A stretch of 64,000 nt of DNA from a bacterium (GCA_024743255.1 JANSWY010000017.1:1-64000); one strand, 5' to 3'; counted from the first letter of the stretch, positions 15,724 through 24,950 are shown. Numbers and translations are program-made. The notes: generated by a model not told the origin, from the sequence alone.

Positions 15724-18132
15724 ATGGTGATTAAACAACATTTATTTTTTACATTAATGATTTTGCTGACATTTTTTGCGCAAGCTCAGCAGATAAGAAT
15801 CATTGATAAGGCAACCAAAAAACCTATTCCCAGTGCCCTAATTTATAATTCTGACGCATCCAGATCAGTTCAAACCGATGAAAAAGGCAGAGCTGATTTT
15901 AGCAAATTCCAGAATTCTGATATCATAACCATTCAACACACAAGTTATCAGGAAGTCATAATTAGTTATGAAGATATTGCCAGGAGAGGTTTTAAAATCT
16001 TAATGGAGGAGAGAATTATCCCAATTGAAGAAGTGACGATATCTGCAAATAAGTGGGAACAAGACAAATCAGAGATTCCGAATGACATTCTACAAATAAA
16101 TGGAAAAACCATTGAGTTTGACAACCCTCCTACTTCCGCTGACCTTCTAAATAGTTCTGGGGAAGTATTTGTACAAAAAAGTCAACTTGGCGGTGGTAGC
16201 CCAATGTTGAGGGGTTTTGCTGCCAACTCTGTCCTTCTGGTTGTTGATGGCGTAAGAATGAACAACGCCATTTACCGAAGTGGTAATCTCCAAAATGTGA
16301 TCAATATTGATCCAAATGCATTGGAAAGTGCAGAAGTTGTTTTCGGACCTGGGTCTGTAATATATGGTAGTGATGCCTTAGGTGGTGTTTTAGACTTTCA
16401 TACGATTAACCCTAAGTTTTCTAGTACTGACGCCACTCTCTTCAATGCTACTGCTTTCTCCAGATATGCAACAGCAGCCAATGAGAAAACTAATCACCTA
16501 CATTTCGAATTAGGAAAAGAAAATTTTGCTCTCTTTAGTTCCGTAACCTATTCAGACTTTTCTGACCTCAGAACCGGAACTAATCGTACAAGTGAATTTC
16601 CCGATTACGGCAAGAGACTAAATTTTATTGAGAGAATAAATGGAATTGATAGTGTTGTTTCGAATAACAATCCAAATATCCAGAAATTCAGCAATTACAA
16701 CCTTTTCAATACTGTAAATAAACTCAAATTCAGGTTATCCAGTTTATTTGAACTTGATTATGGTTTTTACTACTCTACCACTTCCGATATACCAAGATAC
16801 GATCGTCTTATTCAAACAAATGACGATGGTTCTTTAAGAAATGCTGAGTGGTACTATGGCCCACAAAAATGGATGATGCATAGGGTTAGTGCTACAAGTT
16901 ATCAGTCCAATCCAATTTATGATCAAGCCAAATTTGTATTCTCTTATCAGGATTATGAAGAAAGCAGAAACGATAGAAGAGTGGATAGTGAAAACAAGAG
17001 AACTCAGATTGAAAGTGTAAATATTTTTAATGTCAATCTTGATTTTGACAAATCGGTGGGCTCTGGAAACTTATTTTATGGTTTAGAATTCCTATTTAAT
17101 GATGTAGCTTCTGAAGCTTATAATACCAATATAACAACGGGTGAAGAATCTGTAACCGCATCGAGGTACCCGGATTTAGGCAGTGAGTATCTCTCTTATG
17201 CAGCATATGCTAATTATAAAAAGCCTCTTAGAGAAAATCTTATTTTGAATGCTGGGGCAAGGTTTAGTCAGGTCAATGTTTCAGGAGAGACTTCCGATAG
17301 CGAAGCTTCATTATTGTCATCAAGTACTATTGATTTATCAAATGCAGCATTGAATGGAACAGCTGGGATTGTATACAAAGTCACTGAAGAGGATGCTTTT
17401 AGTTGGTTAGTTTCAAGTGGATTTAGATCCCCTAACATTGATGACGTAGGTAAAGTTTTTGAATTGGATGATGACCAGGTAACTGTACCCAATAATGAAT
17501 TAAGACCAGAAACTTCATATAATATGGAGGTCTCCTACAAAAAGGAAATTCAAGGTAAGTTTACTGCTGACTTAGTTGCTTATTATTCCCGATTAAACAA
17601 CGCAATTGTAAGAGCTCCATTTGAAGTAGAAGGTTCCAGCACGATTACAATTGGCACAGAGGAATTTCAGGTTTTCGCTCAACAAAACACTAATAAGGCG
17701 CATATTTATGGACTTGGTGGAAAAATACAATATCAACTAAATCCTAACTGGGCAATTACAAGTTCATTGCACTATACAGATGGAAGAGACATCTCAAATG
17801 ATGACCCACTAAGACACACTCCTCCTGTTTTTGGTAAAACATCTTTGAAGTACCAGCAGAACAAGGTAAAACTGGAATTTTTCAGTGAATACAATGGTTC
17901 CAGAAGTTTTGAAAACCTCGCACCTTCAGAGCAAGACAAAACTTGGGTCTACACATCAGACGGGTCACTCGCCTGGTATACTTTGAACCTAAGAGGTTCC
18001 TATCAAATTAATAAATTTCTAAAAGTCAATGGGGGCATTGAAAATATATTGGATAAACATTACAGACCATATTCTTCTGGAATAAGTGCCCCTGGTCGTA
18101 ACTTTAGTATCTCTTTGAGAGCAACTTTTTAG
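15724..18132 (+). CDS. TonB-dependent outer membrane receptor, haem/haemoglobin-type
   Basis: The frame opens earlier with a TTG, but the ATG at 15724 starts a proper signal peptide (MVIKQHLFFTLMILLTFFAQ). The order is a carboxypeptidase-like regulatory domain (residues about 20-95), a plug domain with GGGSPMLRGFAANSVLLVVD and the plug end GPGSVIYGSDALGGVLDF, then a 22-strand-type barrel ending in an aromatic residue. In the barrel FRSPNIDD and PNNELRPE resemble the FRAP and NPNL boxes of haem and haemoglobin receptors, so haem uptake is likely but not proven. No SusD partner is adjacent. The deoxynucleoside kinase gene starts 6 bases after its stop. Confidence 0.85.
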   Translation: MVIKQHLFFTLMILLTFFAQAQQIRIIDKATKKPIPSALIYNSDASRSVQTDEKGRADFSKFQNSDIITIQHTSYQEVIISYEDIARRGFKILMEERIIPIEEVTISANKWEQDKSEIPNDILQINGKTIEFDNPPTSADLLNSSGEVFVQKSQLGGGSPMLRGFAANSVLLVVDGVRMNNAIYRSGNLQNVINIDPNALESAEVVFGPGSVIYGSDALGGVLDFHTINPKFSSTDATLFNATAFSRYATAANEKTNHLHFELGKENFALFSSVTYSDFSDLRTGTNRTSEFPDYGKRLNFIERINGIDSVVSNNNPNIQKFSNYNLFNTVNKLKFRLSSLFELDYGFYYSTTSDIPRYDRLIQTNDDGSLRNAEWYYGPQKWMMHRVSATSYQSNPIYDQAKFVFSYQDYEESRNDRRVDSENKRTQIESVNIFNVNLDFDKSVGSGNLFYGLEFLFNDVASEAYNTNITTGEESVTASRYPDLGSEYLSYAAYANYKKPLRENLILNAGARFSQVNVSGETSDSEASLLSSSTIDLSNAALNGTAGIVYKVTEEDAFSWLVSSGFRSPNIDDVGKVFELDDDQVTVPNNELRPETSYNMEVSYKKEIQGKFTADLVAYYSRLNNAIVRAPFEVEGSSTITIGTEEFQVFAQQNTNKAHIYGLGGKIQYQLNPNWAITSSLHYTDGRDISNDDPLRHTPPVFGKTSLKYQQNKVKLEFFSEYNGSRSFENLAPSEQDKTWVYTSDGSLAWYTLNLRGSYQINKFLKVNGGIENILDKHYRPYSSGISAPGRNFSISLRATF

Positions 18133-18138
18133 TAGTAC

Positions 18139-18771
18139 ATGAAGCAATCAATTAAACATATAGCAGTATCGGGCAATATCGGAGCTGGTAAAACAACTTT
18201 AACAGAAAAACTAGCCAAACAATATGGCTGGCAAGCGGAATTTGAGTCAGTAGATGAAAACCCGTATTTAAAGGACTTTTATGAGGATATGCCAAAATGG
18301 TCTTTTCATTTGCAAGTCTTTTTTCTAAACAGCAGATTCAAGCAGATCAAAGAGGTCCGAGCTGGAAAGAATACGGTAATTCAGGATAGAACTATTTATG
18401 AGGATGCTTACATCTTTGCTAAGAGTTTATATGGTTCCGGCAAGTTCAATGAAAGAGATTATCAAAATTATCTTCACTTGTTCCAATCAATGGAGGAATT
18501 TATCCAGCCTCCGGATCTATTGATCTACTTGAAAGCTGATATTGGAAGGCTTGTAGCTAATATAGAGAAACGTGGAAGAGTGTATGAGAATGCCATTACG
18601 ATCGATTATTTAAAAAACCTTAACAGACATTACGAAGATTGGATTTCCCAATATGATCATGGGAAATTATTGATCATTGATGTGAATAATCTGGATTTTG
18701 TATCGAACCCAGAAGATTATGCTGACATTGTAAGCAAAATTGATGTTGAATTGAATGGACTTTTTAGCTAG
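18139..18771 (+). CDS. Deoxynucleoside kinase (deoxyadenosine/deoxyguanosine kinase family)
   Basis: 210 residues. The P-loop GNIGAGKTTL lies at residues 12-21, the substrate-site stretch VDENPYLKDFYEDMPKW follows, then the DRT motif in QDRTIYEDAYIFAK and the lid arginines in NIEKRGRVYE. This is the dNK/dAK/dGK family that phosphorylates deoxynucleosides with ATP for dNTP salvage in the cytoplasm. Substrate preference cannot be read reliably. The gene is 6 bases behind the TonB receptor and may be co-transcribed with it, probably without functional linkage. Confidence 0.85.
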   Translation: MKQSIKHIAVSGNIGAGKTTLTEKLAKQYGWQAEFESVDENPYLKDFYEDMPKWSFHLQVFFLNSRFKQIKEVRAGKNTVIQDRTIYEDAYIFAKSLYGSGKFNERDYQNYLHLFQSMEEFIQPPDLLIYLKADIGRLVANIEKRGRVYENAITIDYLKNLNRHYEDWISQYDHGKLLIIDVNNLDFVSNPEDYADIVSKIDVELNGLFS

Positions 18772-18898
18772 TGTGTTTCCTTATTGTTAACTACCAGCAT
18801 CATAAACACAACGCTTATATAACAATCTAAATATCAACTATTTAGACTTTTTCCTCTTTCTTTGCGTCAGAAATTTCTTCATATTACAACTCAAAGTA

Positions 18899-18929
18899 AA
18901 GAGGGCTGGAAATATCCAGCCTCTTTTTA
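18899..18929. terminator. Bidirectional terminator
   Basis: GGCTGGA (18904-18910) pairs with TCCAGCC (18915-18921), followed by a T run on the plus strand and AAAG-rich DNA on the other side. It lies between the convergent kinase and DUF5777 genes. Confidence 0.8.
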
Positions 18930-18932
18930 TTT

Positions 18933-19805
18933 TTAGCCTTTTGGTTTCAGATTGAATGCTCTGGAAATATTGAATCCAAAATGAATATCTCCATTCCAGA
19001 AATCATCTTCAGTTTCAGTAAGGAATCCTTTCTCAATCATCTGAGTTGCATTTGAGAAAATTAATTGGAAAACGTGTCCTCCAGTTTCAATTTCCCAGCT
19101 AAAAGATGTTGAGTTAAAATTACCCTCTGGTCGATCTCTCAATTGGTGATAGTACTCTAAGTTAATACCCATTCTTGGTGTGAACTTAAGGCGCCCCCCT
19201 ACGCCAATTAACGGAACATTATTATCCTCGCTACCAGGTGCCAGATTTCTATGAACCATAGTCGGCATCAACTGAATGGATAAGTTACTGTTGAATTTTC
19301 TCGCCAACATCAACTGATAAGTATAATCTAATCTATACTTAAATTCAGATCTTGGATCCTCTGCTGTGAATTCTCTGGTATCAATTGCCATACTTGTAAA
19401 TGCTGTGATGGTAGCAGGCGATTTCTTGGATTGTCGCAGAATTTTGTACTTGATGAATCCATCCAATGACTTATCAAATGACGATCTTCCAAATCCAACA
19501 TTCAGCTGATCCGTAATTCCATACTCCAAAGCAAACCTTACAAAGGATTGATCTAAACCATAAAGGTTCTTCACCCCGGAATTAATTCTTCCAAAACGGT
19601 GGCTGATCACAAACTCCAATATGTGTCCAGTACGAGTCTCTACACTATGACCATTTAATAGTCTGGTACTCTTAAAAGTTGCAGTTACATACTCATTATC
19701 AGAGTCTGAGCCTGTACTGTTAAGAATATCCATCAATTCATCCTGAGCCACACACCAGTGACCTAGGATCAACATGAAACATACTAATACAAACTTTTTC
19801 ATCAA
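18933..19805 (-). CDS. DUF5777-family outer membrane beta-barrel protein
   Basis: 290 residues with a signal peptide ending near CVAQDE. The rest alternates polar and hydrophobic residues as in a beta barrel, with RLLNGHSVET, HRFGRINSG and FVRFALEYGITDQLNVGFGR typical of DUF5777. Function is unknown. It is the last gene of a three-gene minus-strand unit after a haem-motif lipoprotein and a YceI protein, a grouping that repeatedly occurs in Bacteroidota and suggests a joint role at the outer membrane in electron or lipid carrier handling (inference). Confidence 0.75.
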   Translation of the reverse strand: MMKKFVLVCFMLILGHWCVAQDELMDILNSTGSDSDNEYVTATFKSTRLLNGHSVETRTGHILEFVISHRFGRINSGVKNLYGLDQSFVRFALEYGITDQLNVGFGRSSFDKSLDGFIKYKILRQSKKSPATITAFTSMAIDTREFTAEDPRSEFKYRLDYTYQLMLARKFNSNLSIQLMPTMVHRNLAPGSEDNNVPLIGVGGRLKFTPRMGINLEYYHQLRDRPEGNFNSTSFSWEIETGGHVFQLIFSNATQMIEKGFLTETEDDFWNGDIHFGFNISRAFNLKPKG

Positions 19806-19827
19806 TTAGGTATTTGGTGTGGAGGAA

Positions 19828-20370
19828 TTAATTGCTTGAACTATAAGGTGCGTAAGTAAACTTAATCGTTACTTCCACTTCTTCAGCTATATTGTAAAAT
19901 ACCGCTTTAGGAATTTTGATTTTATAGTCTTGTAATTTTACTGGAAACACGGCATCAATTACCACTTTATCATCTGAGTAGTTGATCTTTCCTTCGATTT
20001 CAACATCTTTGGTTACCCCGTGTATTTCAAATTGACCAACAGCCTTTACAGTTGATTCACCTTTTGCTCCAGACCAATTCTGAATTTTAGCTTTAAAAGT
20101 ACTTTTAGGATATTTCTCAGATTCCAGATAATTCTCATTAAAATGCTCTTGCATAAGAGACTTTTCAAATTCAAAATCTTTGATAGCCACTGAGAATACC
20201 AACTCCCCATTTGACATATCAATTACGCTTTTGGCCGTTTCATTTGTTGCTTCAATATCCTCGAGAGGTGCTTCAGAATAAAACTTTATAAAGCTTTCGT
20301 TTGAGACAAACTTTTGTGCGTTAAGCTGAACAGCTAAAAGCATCAATACTCCAGAAAAAAATAATTTCAT
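19828..20370 (-). CDS. YceI-family periplasmic protein
   Basis: 180 residues with an N-terminal signal peptide (MKLFFSGVLMLLAVQLNAQ). The lipocalin-like YceI fold is indicated by SVAIKDFEFEKSLMQEHFNENYLESEKYPK and the downstream GQFEIHGVTKDVEIEGKI strand pair, both trimmed here to family landmarks. YceI proteins bind isoprenoid chains such as polyprenyl carriers in the periplasm. The gene lies between the haem-motif lipoprotein gene (24 bases upstream) and the DUF5777 barrel gene (22 bases downstream), so the three are probably one operon. Confidence 0.85.
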   Translation of the reverse strand: MKLFFSGVLMLLAVQLNAQKFVSNESFIKFYSEAPLEDIEATNETAKSVIDMSNGELVFSVAIKDFEFEKSLMQEHFNENYLESEKYPKSTFKAKIQNWSGAKGESTVKAVGQFEIHGVTKDVEIEGKINYSDDKVVIDAVFPVKLQDYKIKIPKAVFYNIAEEVEVTIKFTYAPYSSSN

Positions 20371-20394
20371 AATTGTAAACTGTTTAAATTTCTT

Positions 20395-21192
20395 TTAATT
20401 ATCTAATGCATCATCATCCACCCAACATGCGATTAAATCAATCTCTTCCTGAGACAATTCTGGTCTACTTGCTGGTGGCATTGTTTTAGCTTGTGTTCTT
20501 GCTTTAATTCTTGCGGCAGCAGCCATAACATCTTCCTTGCTGTTAAATCTAGGAGAAGTCACATTTGCATGACATCCCGTGATTGCACAGTTGCTGTTAA
20601 TTATTGGCATAATATCATTTTCCAAACTGACACCAGTTCTGATTCTGGCAGACAAAGTAGTTTCACATCCTCCATCCCTTACATCTACTGTGTAAGAACC
20701 TGCATTTAGCCCTGAAAAGATTGATTCAGTGGTGAAAGTTTCTCCATCAATACTGTATTCATAAGATCCTGTACCTCCTGTTGCTGTTATCTCAATTTGA
20801 CCAGCATTGGTTCCGCAAATTGTTTCCGATACAGTTAAGCTTGCTTCTATTGAATCGTCGGATGCAGCAACTGATGCTTCCAGTGAAGCCGTACATCCAC
20901 TTTCATCTTTAACCGTAATGCTATAATTACCTGCTGCTAAACCAGTAATTACATTACTTAGATCAAAATTGGTGCCATCCAGACTGAAAGAAACATTACC
21001 TTCATTGCCTGTTACGGCAAGTTCCAAGGAACCTAATGTGGTACAAGTTGCTTCGGTGGCAGTAGAAACAGAAACAGATATATTACTGCCTGAGCAATCT
21101 ACTTCTAATCCATCTTCATTATCGTTTGCACATGAAAACAGAAAAAGCCCGAAAATGATTATCAAGGAATAAATGGGAAATTTTAAATTCAT
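20395..21192 (-). CDS. Surface-type lipoprotein with two SprB-like repeats and a C-terminal cytochrome c-like domain
   Basis: 265 residues. The signal ends with LFSC (Cys21), a lipobox, followed by the acidic stretch ANDNEDG, which resembles the surface-export signal of Bacteroidota lipoproteins. Residues about 33-105 and 112-185 are two SprB-like beta repeats (GLAAGNYSITVKDESGC, GLNAGSYTVDVRDGGC). The last 65 residues contain CAITGCH, a CX4CH haem motif instead of CX2CH, then MPPASRP, a candidate methionine axial ligand, and LIACWVDDDA as a closing helix. It is the first gene of the YceI/DUF5777 cluster. Covalent haem attachment is inferred. Confidence 0.7.
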   Translation of the reverse strand: MNLKFPIYSLIIIFGLFLFSCANDNEDGLEVDCSGSNISVSVSTATEATCTTLGSLELAVTGNEGNVSFSLDGTNFDLSNVITGLAAGNYSITVKDESGCTASLEASVAASDDSIEASLTVSETICGTNAGQIEITATGGTGSYEYSIDGETFTTESIFSGLNAGSYTVDVRDGGCETTLSARIRTGVSLENDIMPIINSNCAITGCHANVTSPRFNSKEDVMAAAARIKARTQAKTMPPASRPELSQEEIDLIACWVDDDALDN

Positions 21193-21290
21193 TAGACTTG
21201 TTTTTAATATCGATTTTGAACCAAACGGAGTTGTTTACAAAAATGGTTGGCTGATGTTGAAAATATTTTTTCCGTTTATGAAAAGAACAT

Positions 21291-21322
21291 AAAAAAAGCC
21301 CTAACTGTTTTAATCAGGGCTG
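21291..21322 (-). terminator. Terminator downstream of the LytTR operon or candidate RNA
   Basis: AGCCC and GGGCT (21296-21300, 21317-21321) pair around the loop; on the minus strand the stem is followed by seven T. Confidence 0.7.
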
Positions 21323-21540
21323 TCGTTGCTGTAAATGTAAATTTGAGTAGTTCTTTCGTAAAATCTTAAAATGTAAATCAGTAATCCTTTTGGTATTATA
21401 CGTGCAAACAGAAAAATACCCTACTGGTGGGTGGTTTATGGTAAAAAGCAATAGCCGACAGGCCATTAGCTGGCTAAAGATCCAAAGAGACACAGTTTCA
21501 GTTACCTGCAACGCCTAATCGACTATTACCATAACCTAAT
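21300..21540 (-). ncRNA. Candidate structured RNA or long 3' UTR of the LytTR gene
   Basis: The 416 bases between the lipoprotein gene and the LytTR regulator have no good coding frame; a 65-codon frame at 21314-21511 resembles no protein. On the minus strand GGTTATGGTAA (complement of 21526-21536) can pair with TTACCATAAACC (complement of 21433-21444) with one bulge, enclosing the hairpin GCCA-GCTAA-TGGC and other short stems, and a terminator follows at 21291-21322. No promoter was clearly recognised, so it may be a structured 3' UTR instead of an independent RNA. Confidence 0.3.
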
Positions 21541-21608
21541 ATTTTGAAAAGATGTAGGGAAGACCTTTTGTGTAATTGAATTGTTTCGAAAAAAGTGCAT
21601 TTCTTTAT

Positions 21609-22364
21609 TTAACTCCAGGAAATATTTTTCAATGCTTCGAATAAACTATCCTTCTTCCGAACCGCTACTGGTATTGTATGACCATTTTTCATCACCAAAA
21701 TACCGCCTTCCTTTTTGTCGTATCTAAGAAAGTGCTGAAGATTAATTAGATGAGATTGATGTGCCCGAAAGAAGTCTTTTGAACTAAATAGATTATCGTA
21801 TTCCTTAAGAGTCTTCGAAACCAAAATTTCTTGATCTCCCTGAATAAAAAAACGAGTATAGTTTCCTTCCGCCTGACATCTGATAATTTCTGATGTTTCA
21901 ATCAAATAGACACTCTCCGAATCGGAAAGAATAATTTTTTTGGGCGAATCTGAGGCCTGAGAAATGTTTGTTAAAAAAGTCTGTAGTTTAAGCTTATTGA
22001 GGTTTTCATCAATTTTCTGTCGAGCTTTCCCGATTGAGTTGATCAAATCTTCTGGATCCAGTGGCTTTAGTAAGTAGTCAATCGCACTATAACGGAATGC
22101 TTCTATTGCATAAGCATTATGACCTGTTATGAATATTATATGGAATGTTGGGTCATCAAATTTACTTAACAAGTCAAATCCCGTCCCATCTGGCATTTCC
22201 ACATCGAGAAAAACCAAATCCGGCATTACTCGTGATACCACTTCATAACCACTGGCAACTGAGTTAGCTTCCTCTACAATTTCAATATCGGAGGCATAAA
22301 TATTAACTAGTGTTCTGGTTGTTTCTCTTACAGAATCCTCATCATCTATGATAACAGCTCGCAT
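21609..22364 (-). CDS. LytTR-type response regulator
   Basis: 251 residues. The receiver domain (about 1-120) keeps the acidic pair DDE at 7-9, the phospho-acceptor Asp54 in FLDVEMPDGTGF, the switch Thr in FITGHNAYAIEAF and the lysine in YLLKPLD. The C-terminal LytTR domain (about 145-251) has SVYLIETSEIIRCQAEGNYT and FFRAHQSHLINLQH. Such regulators bind promoters as dimers after phosphorylation by LytS/DesK-like kinases. The kinase gene lies 12 bases upstream in the same operon, so the two form a cognate pair. Confidence 0.92.
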   Translation of the reverse strand: MRAVIIDDEDSVRETTRTLVNIYASDIEIVEEANSVASGYEVVSRVMPDLVFLDVEMPDGTGFDLLSKFDDPTFHIIFITGHNAYAIEAFRYSAIDYLLKPLDPEDLINSIGKARQKIDENLNKLKLQTFLTNISQASDSPKKIILSDSESVYLIETSEIIRCQAEGNYTRFFIQGDQEILVSKTLKEYDNLFSSKDFFRAHQSHLINLQHFLRYDKKEGGILVMKNGHTIPVAVRKKDSLFEALKNISWS

Positions 22365-22376
22365 AATTTCTTTCTA

Positions 22377-24299
22377 TTATTGCATTTCTGATGGTACCAT
22401 TAAACTTACTCTTGTACCACAGTCTTGTCCCACTTCATCAACAACAGAATTTATGAATAGCTCAATTTTCTTCTTAAATATAGCATTAAATATTTCCAAT
22501 CGCTCTTTGGTTATTTGAGTTGCCAGCGATTTATGCTCCTTATATTTGGATTTCATCACCTCACTTTGAGTGAGACCTACACCATTATCAAAAATTTCAA
22601 GATGAATCATATCCCCTTTCTGATGAAAACTTATTTGCAATAATCCATCACCATCTTTGTTAACTAACCCATGTTCAATTGCATTTTCAACAAATGGTTG
22701 TGCAAACATGGGAGGAATATGAGTTTCACCAGGATCTATTTCATCAGATACAATAATCTCATAATTGAACTTATCCCTGAATCTAACCTTCTGCAATTGA
22801 ATGTAATTTTCAAGGGTACTAACCTCTTCCTCAATTGAAATATAATCTTGTCTGGAGTTTTCTAGAATCTGACGCATTAACTTGGCAAACTTCGACATGT
22901 AAACTCCAGCTTCCTCTGGTTTATTCTGAAAAAGATATTGCTGAATTGACATCAAAGCATTAAATAAAAAGTGTGGATTCATTTGAGTCCTTAAGAGCTT
23001 CTGTTCAACACTACTTAATGTTTGCTCTTGTAGTATTTTCTTTTGTCTATAGAATAGAAAGCCCCCTCCAACTATGAGCAGTAACAAAGCAAAACCCGCT
23101 ACCAAAAGATATCGTTGCTGTTTGATTTGCAGCGACTGAATTTCGGCTAATTGAGAAAGGTTATCCAATTCCCTCTCCTTCTTTTCAGTTTCGTATTTAG
23201 TTTCAAATTCCGCCATCCTGGATTTAAGTTCAGAATTTGACAAGCTGTCATCCAAGGTTCTGAAATTTTGATAGGCTTCCAATGCATCGAAGTAGTTTTT
23301 TCTTGTTGAGTCCAGCCGATATCTGTATTTCCAATTATGACTTAATTCTTTGATGCTATTTATTTCTGTTGCCAATCTAAAACCAGAATCCAGGTACAGC
23401 TCCGCAATTCGAAATTGTTTAGATAATGTGGCTACTTCACCAAGATTATTATATGCTATTATCTGGCTTTCTCGGTTATTAACCAACCTTGCATAGTGTA
23501 GTGACTTATTCAGGTAATGAAGTGAACTATCGTAGGTTTTATTCTCTGTAAAAACAATCGATAGGTTATTATACAATGTAGCCAGACCAACTCGATCATT
23601 CAACTTTTCTTTTATTGGCTGTGTAATCTTCAAAAAGTAGTAGGCCGAATCTAATTGATCCAACTTTAAATACATACTCGCTAAGTTTGACGTTACCGAC
23701 GATGTAGACTTGATATTATTTAAAGCTTTTAGCTTATGATATGATTTATTAAAGAATTCCTTTGCCCTCTTGTATTCCTTTTGATAGGCATAAAGCGTTC
23801 CTATTCCGGCATATGCAAAAGCTATTCCCCTGGGGTGATTAAGCCTTTCAAAAATATCCAGGGCTTTGTAATATGAGGCATGCGACTCCTCAATCTTATC
23901 AAGTGACTTTAAATAGTTCCCCAGACTTACATATAATCCAGCGAGAAGCACTTCAGAGCCAGCTTTTTCAAAACCTACTTTCGCAATATTGAAATAATAT
24001 AAGGCGCTATCTGCGTTGTTTTTTCTTCTGTAGTAAATCCCAATATATTGTGCAGCTCTGGCTTCATATAAATCGAAACCAAATTGTCTGGAATGCTTTA
24101 ATCCCTTCATTCCATAGTAATAGACAGAATCTGGATATGAAGAGGTAAACTCTCTTGAAATATTGACCAGCAGAACCGCTTTCAAGGAATCATCAGAAGA
24201 AATTTCCAGTTCATATTTTAAACTATCAATATCATCTTGTGCATAGGATTGACTCAGGACCAATAGGAAGATCCCAAGTAAAAAATGTGTTACTTTCAA
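22377..24299 (-). CDS. TPR-containing LytS-type sensor histidine kinase
   Basis: 640 residues. A signal peptide (ends QSYAQDD) is followed by about seven tetratricopeptide repeats in the periplasm (residues about 50-345; e.g. ALYYFNIAKVGFEKAG, YNNLGEVATLSKQFRIAELY), a coiled coil, one membrane helix near residues 395-415 (LLVAGFALLLLIVGGGFLFY) and a cytoplasmic His_kinase domain. The phosphorylated histidine is in QMNPHFLFNALMSIQ, the N box in PFVENAIEHGLVN and the G box in FDNGVGL. The design fits a sensor of periplasmic protein partners signalling to the adjacent LytTR regulator; the signal is unknown. Confidence 0.92.
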   Translation of the reverse strand: MKVTHFLLGIFLLVLSQSYAQDDIDSLKYELEISSDDSLKAVLLVNISREFTSSYPDSVYYYGMKGLKHSRQFGFDLYEARAAQYIGIYYRRKNNADSALYYFNIAKVGFEKAGSEVLLAGLYVSLGNYLKSLDKIEESHASYYKALDIFERLNHPRGIAFAYAGIGTLYAYQKEYKRAKEFFNKSYHKLKALNNIKSTSSVTSNLASMYLKLDQLDSAYYFLKITQPIKEKLNDRVGLATLYNNLSIVFTENKTYDSSLHYLNKSLHYARLVNNRESQIIAYNNLGEVATLSKQFRIAELYLDSGFRLATEINSIKELSHNWKYRYRLDSTRKNYFDALEAYQNFRTLDDSLSNSELKSRMAEFETKYETEKKERELDNLSQLAEIQSLQIKQQRYLLVAGFALLLLIVGGGFLFYRQKKILQEQTLSSVEQKLLRTQMNPHFLFNALMSIQQYLFQNKPEEAGVYMSKFAKLMRQILENSRQDYISIEEEVSTLENYIQLQKVRFRDKFNYEIIVSDEIDPGETHIPPMFAQPFVENAIEHGLVNKDGDGLLQISFHQKGDMIHLEIFDNGVGLTQSEVMKSKYKEHKSLATQITKERLEIFNAIFKKKIELFINSVVDEVGQDCGTRVSLMVPSEMQ

Positions 24300-24334
24300 T
24301 TAGGCGGTGTTTGTATTACTCAATCTATTCCCAA

Positions 24335-24811
24335 CTACAAATCTTGTCCCGGGCTTTCTATAACCTCCCAGGTATGATCAGAAAGTAGTTTTACATGAGC
24401 AATATACAAATTGAAGGGGAATTTTTTACCCCATTCTTGTGGGGACACCATAGATAAAAGGTCCGTACCATCCTTTCTTTCATACAGATAGTAGTCGTAA
24501 TTTATTACCGGCTCAAAGCTCATTTGAGCAAGATAAATCCTCTCGGAAATGTCAACTCTTTGTTGCAAATCTCTGGCTTGATTTACCAAAGTCTGCATTT
24601 GATCATACAGCTGCTTGAACTGCCTATGGGTCTGATCATGCATCGCAGCAATAGCCTTGCCCTTGGTTTTGCCTTGATCTATCGGCTTAACTAATGCACT
24701 ACCCACAGTATGAGCAAATTCGATAAGACCTGGATCTGCAACAGTCATTTCTTTCATTCTGTCCATATCAACTCTACTCAGATCTACCTTCTTACCTCTT
24801 TTCTCACTCAT
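24335..24811 (-). CDS. DUF2452 family protein
   Basis: A 158-residue soluble protein without signal peptide or membrane segment. Landmarks of DUF2452 are DPGLIEFAHTVGSALVKPID, a helical MHDQTHRQFKQLYDQMQ region likely to be coiled coil, and a C-terminal part with YYLYERKDG and GKKFPFNLYIA. Function unknown. The start codon lies 1 base after the stop of the upstream small membrane protein gene, and the histidine kinase follows after 35 bases, so all four genes from 24950 down to 21609 may form one operon. Confidence 0.75.
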   Translation of the reverse strand: MSEKRGKKVDLSRVDMDRMKEMTVADPGLIEFAHTVGSALVKPIDQGKTKGKAIAAMHDQTHRQFKQLYDQMQTLVNQARDLQQRVDISERIYLAQMSFEPVINYDYYLYERKDGTDLLSMVSPQEWGKKFPFNLYIAHVKLLSDHTWEVIESPGQDL

Positions 24812-24812
24812 C

Positions 24813-24950
24813 TTACTCAGTTATTCTTTCCTTTAAATTCTTCTTTGCACCTGGCCAGGTGGTTCTTCGAGAGATATCATAACCAAAAATGATCATGATG
24901 ATTAAAAAAATGGCTGCTATTGCCAAAAATATCTTTTTTGATCGATTCAT
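24813..24950 (-). CDS. Small single-span membrane protein, 45 residues
   Basis: The frame is open to 24995, but the ATG at 24950 gives MNRSKKIFLAIAAIFLIIMI, a basic N terminus followed by one strong transmembrane helix, and a basic C-terminal tail (RRTTWPGAKKNLKERITE). The stop codon TAA is 1 base before the ATG of the DUF2452 gene, tight coupling that supports it being real. It does not match a family I know. The start faces dinB across about 70 bases of divergent promoter DNA. Confidence 0.55.
   Translation of the reverse strand: MNRSKKIFLAIAAIFLIIMIIFGYDISRRTTWPGAKKNLKERITE

Noticed and set aside
21314-21511. 65-codon minus-strand frame
   Set aside because: No family resemblance, atypical composition and overlap with the predicted stems and terminator.
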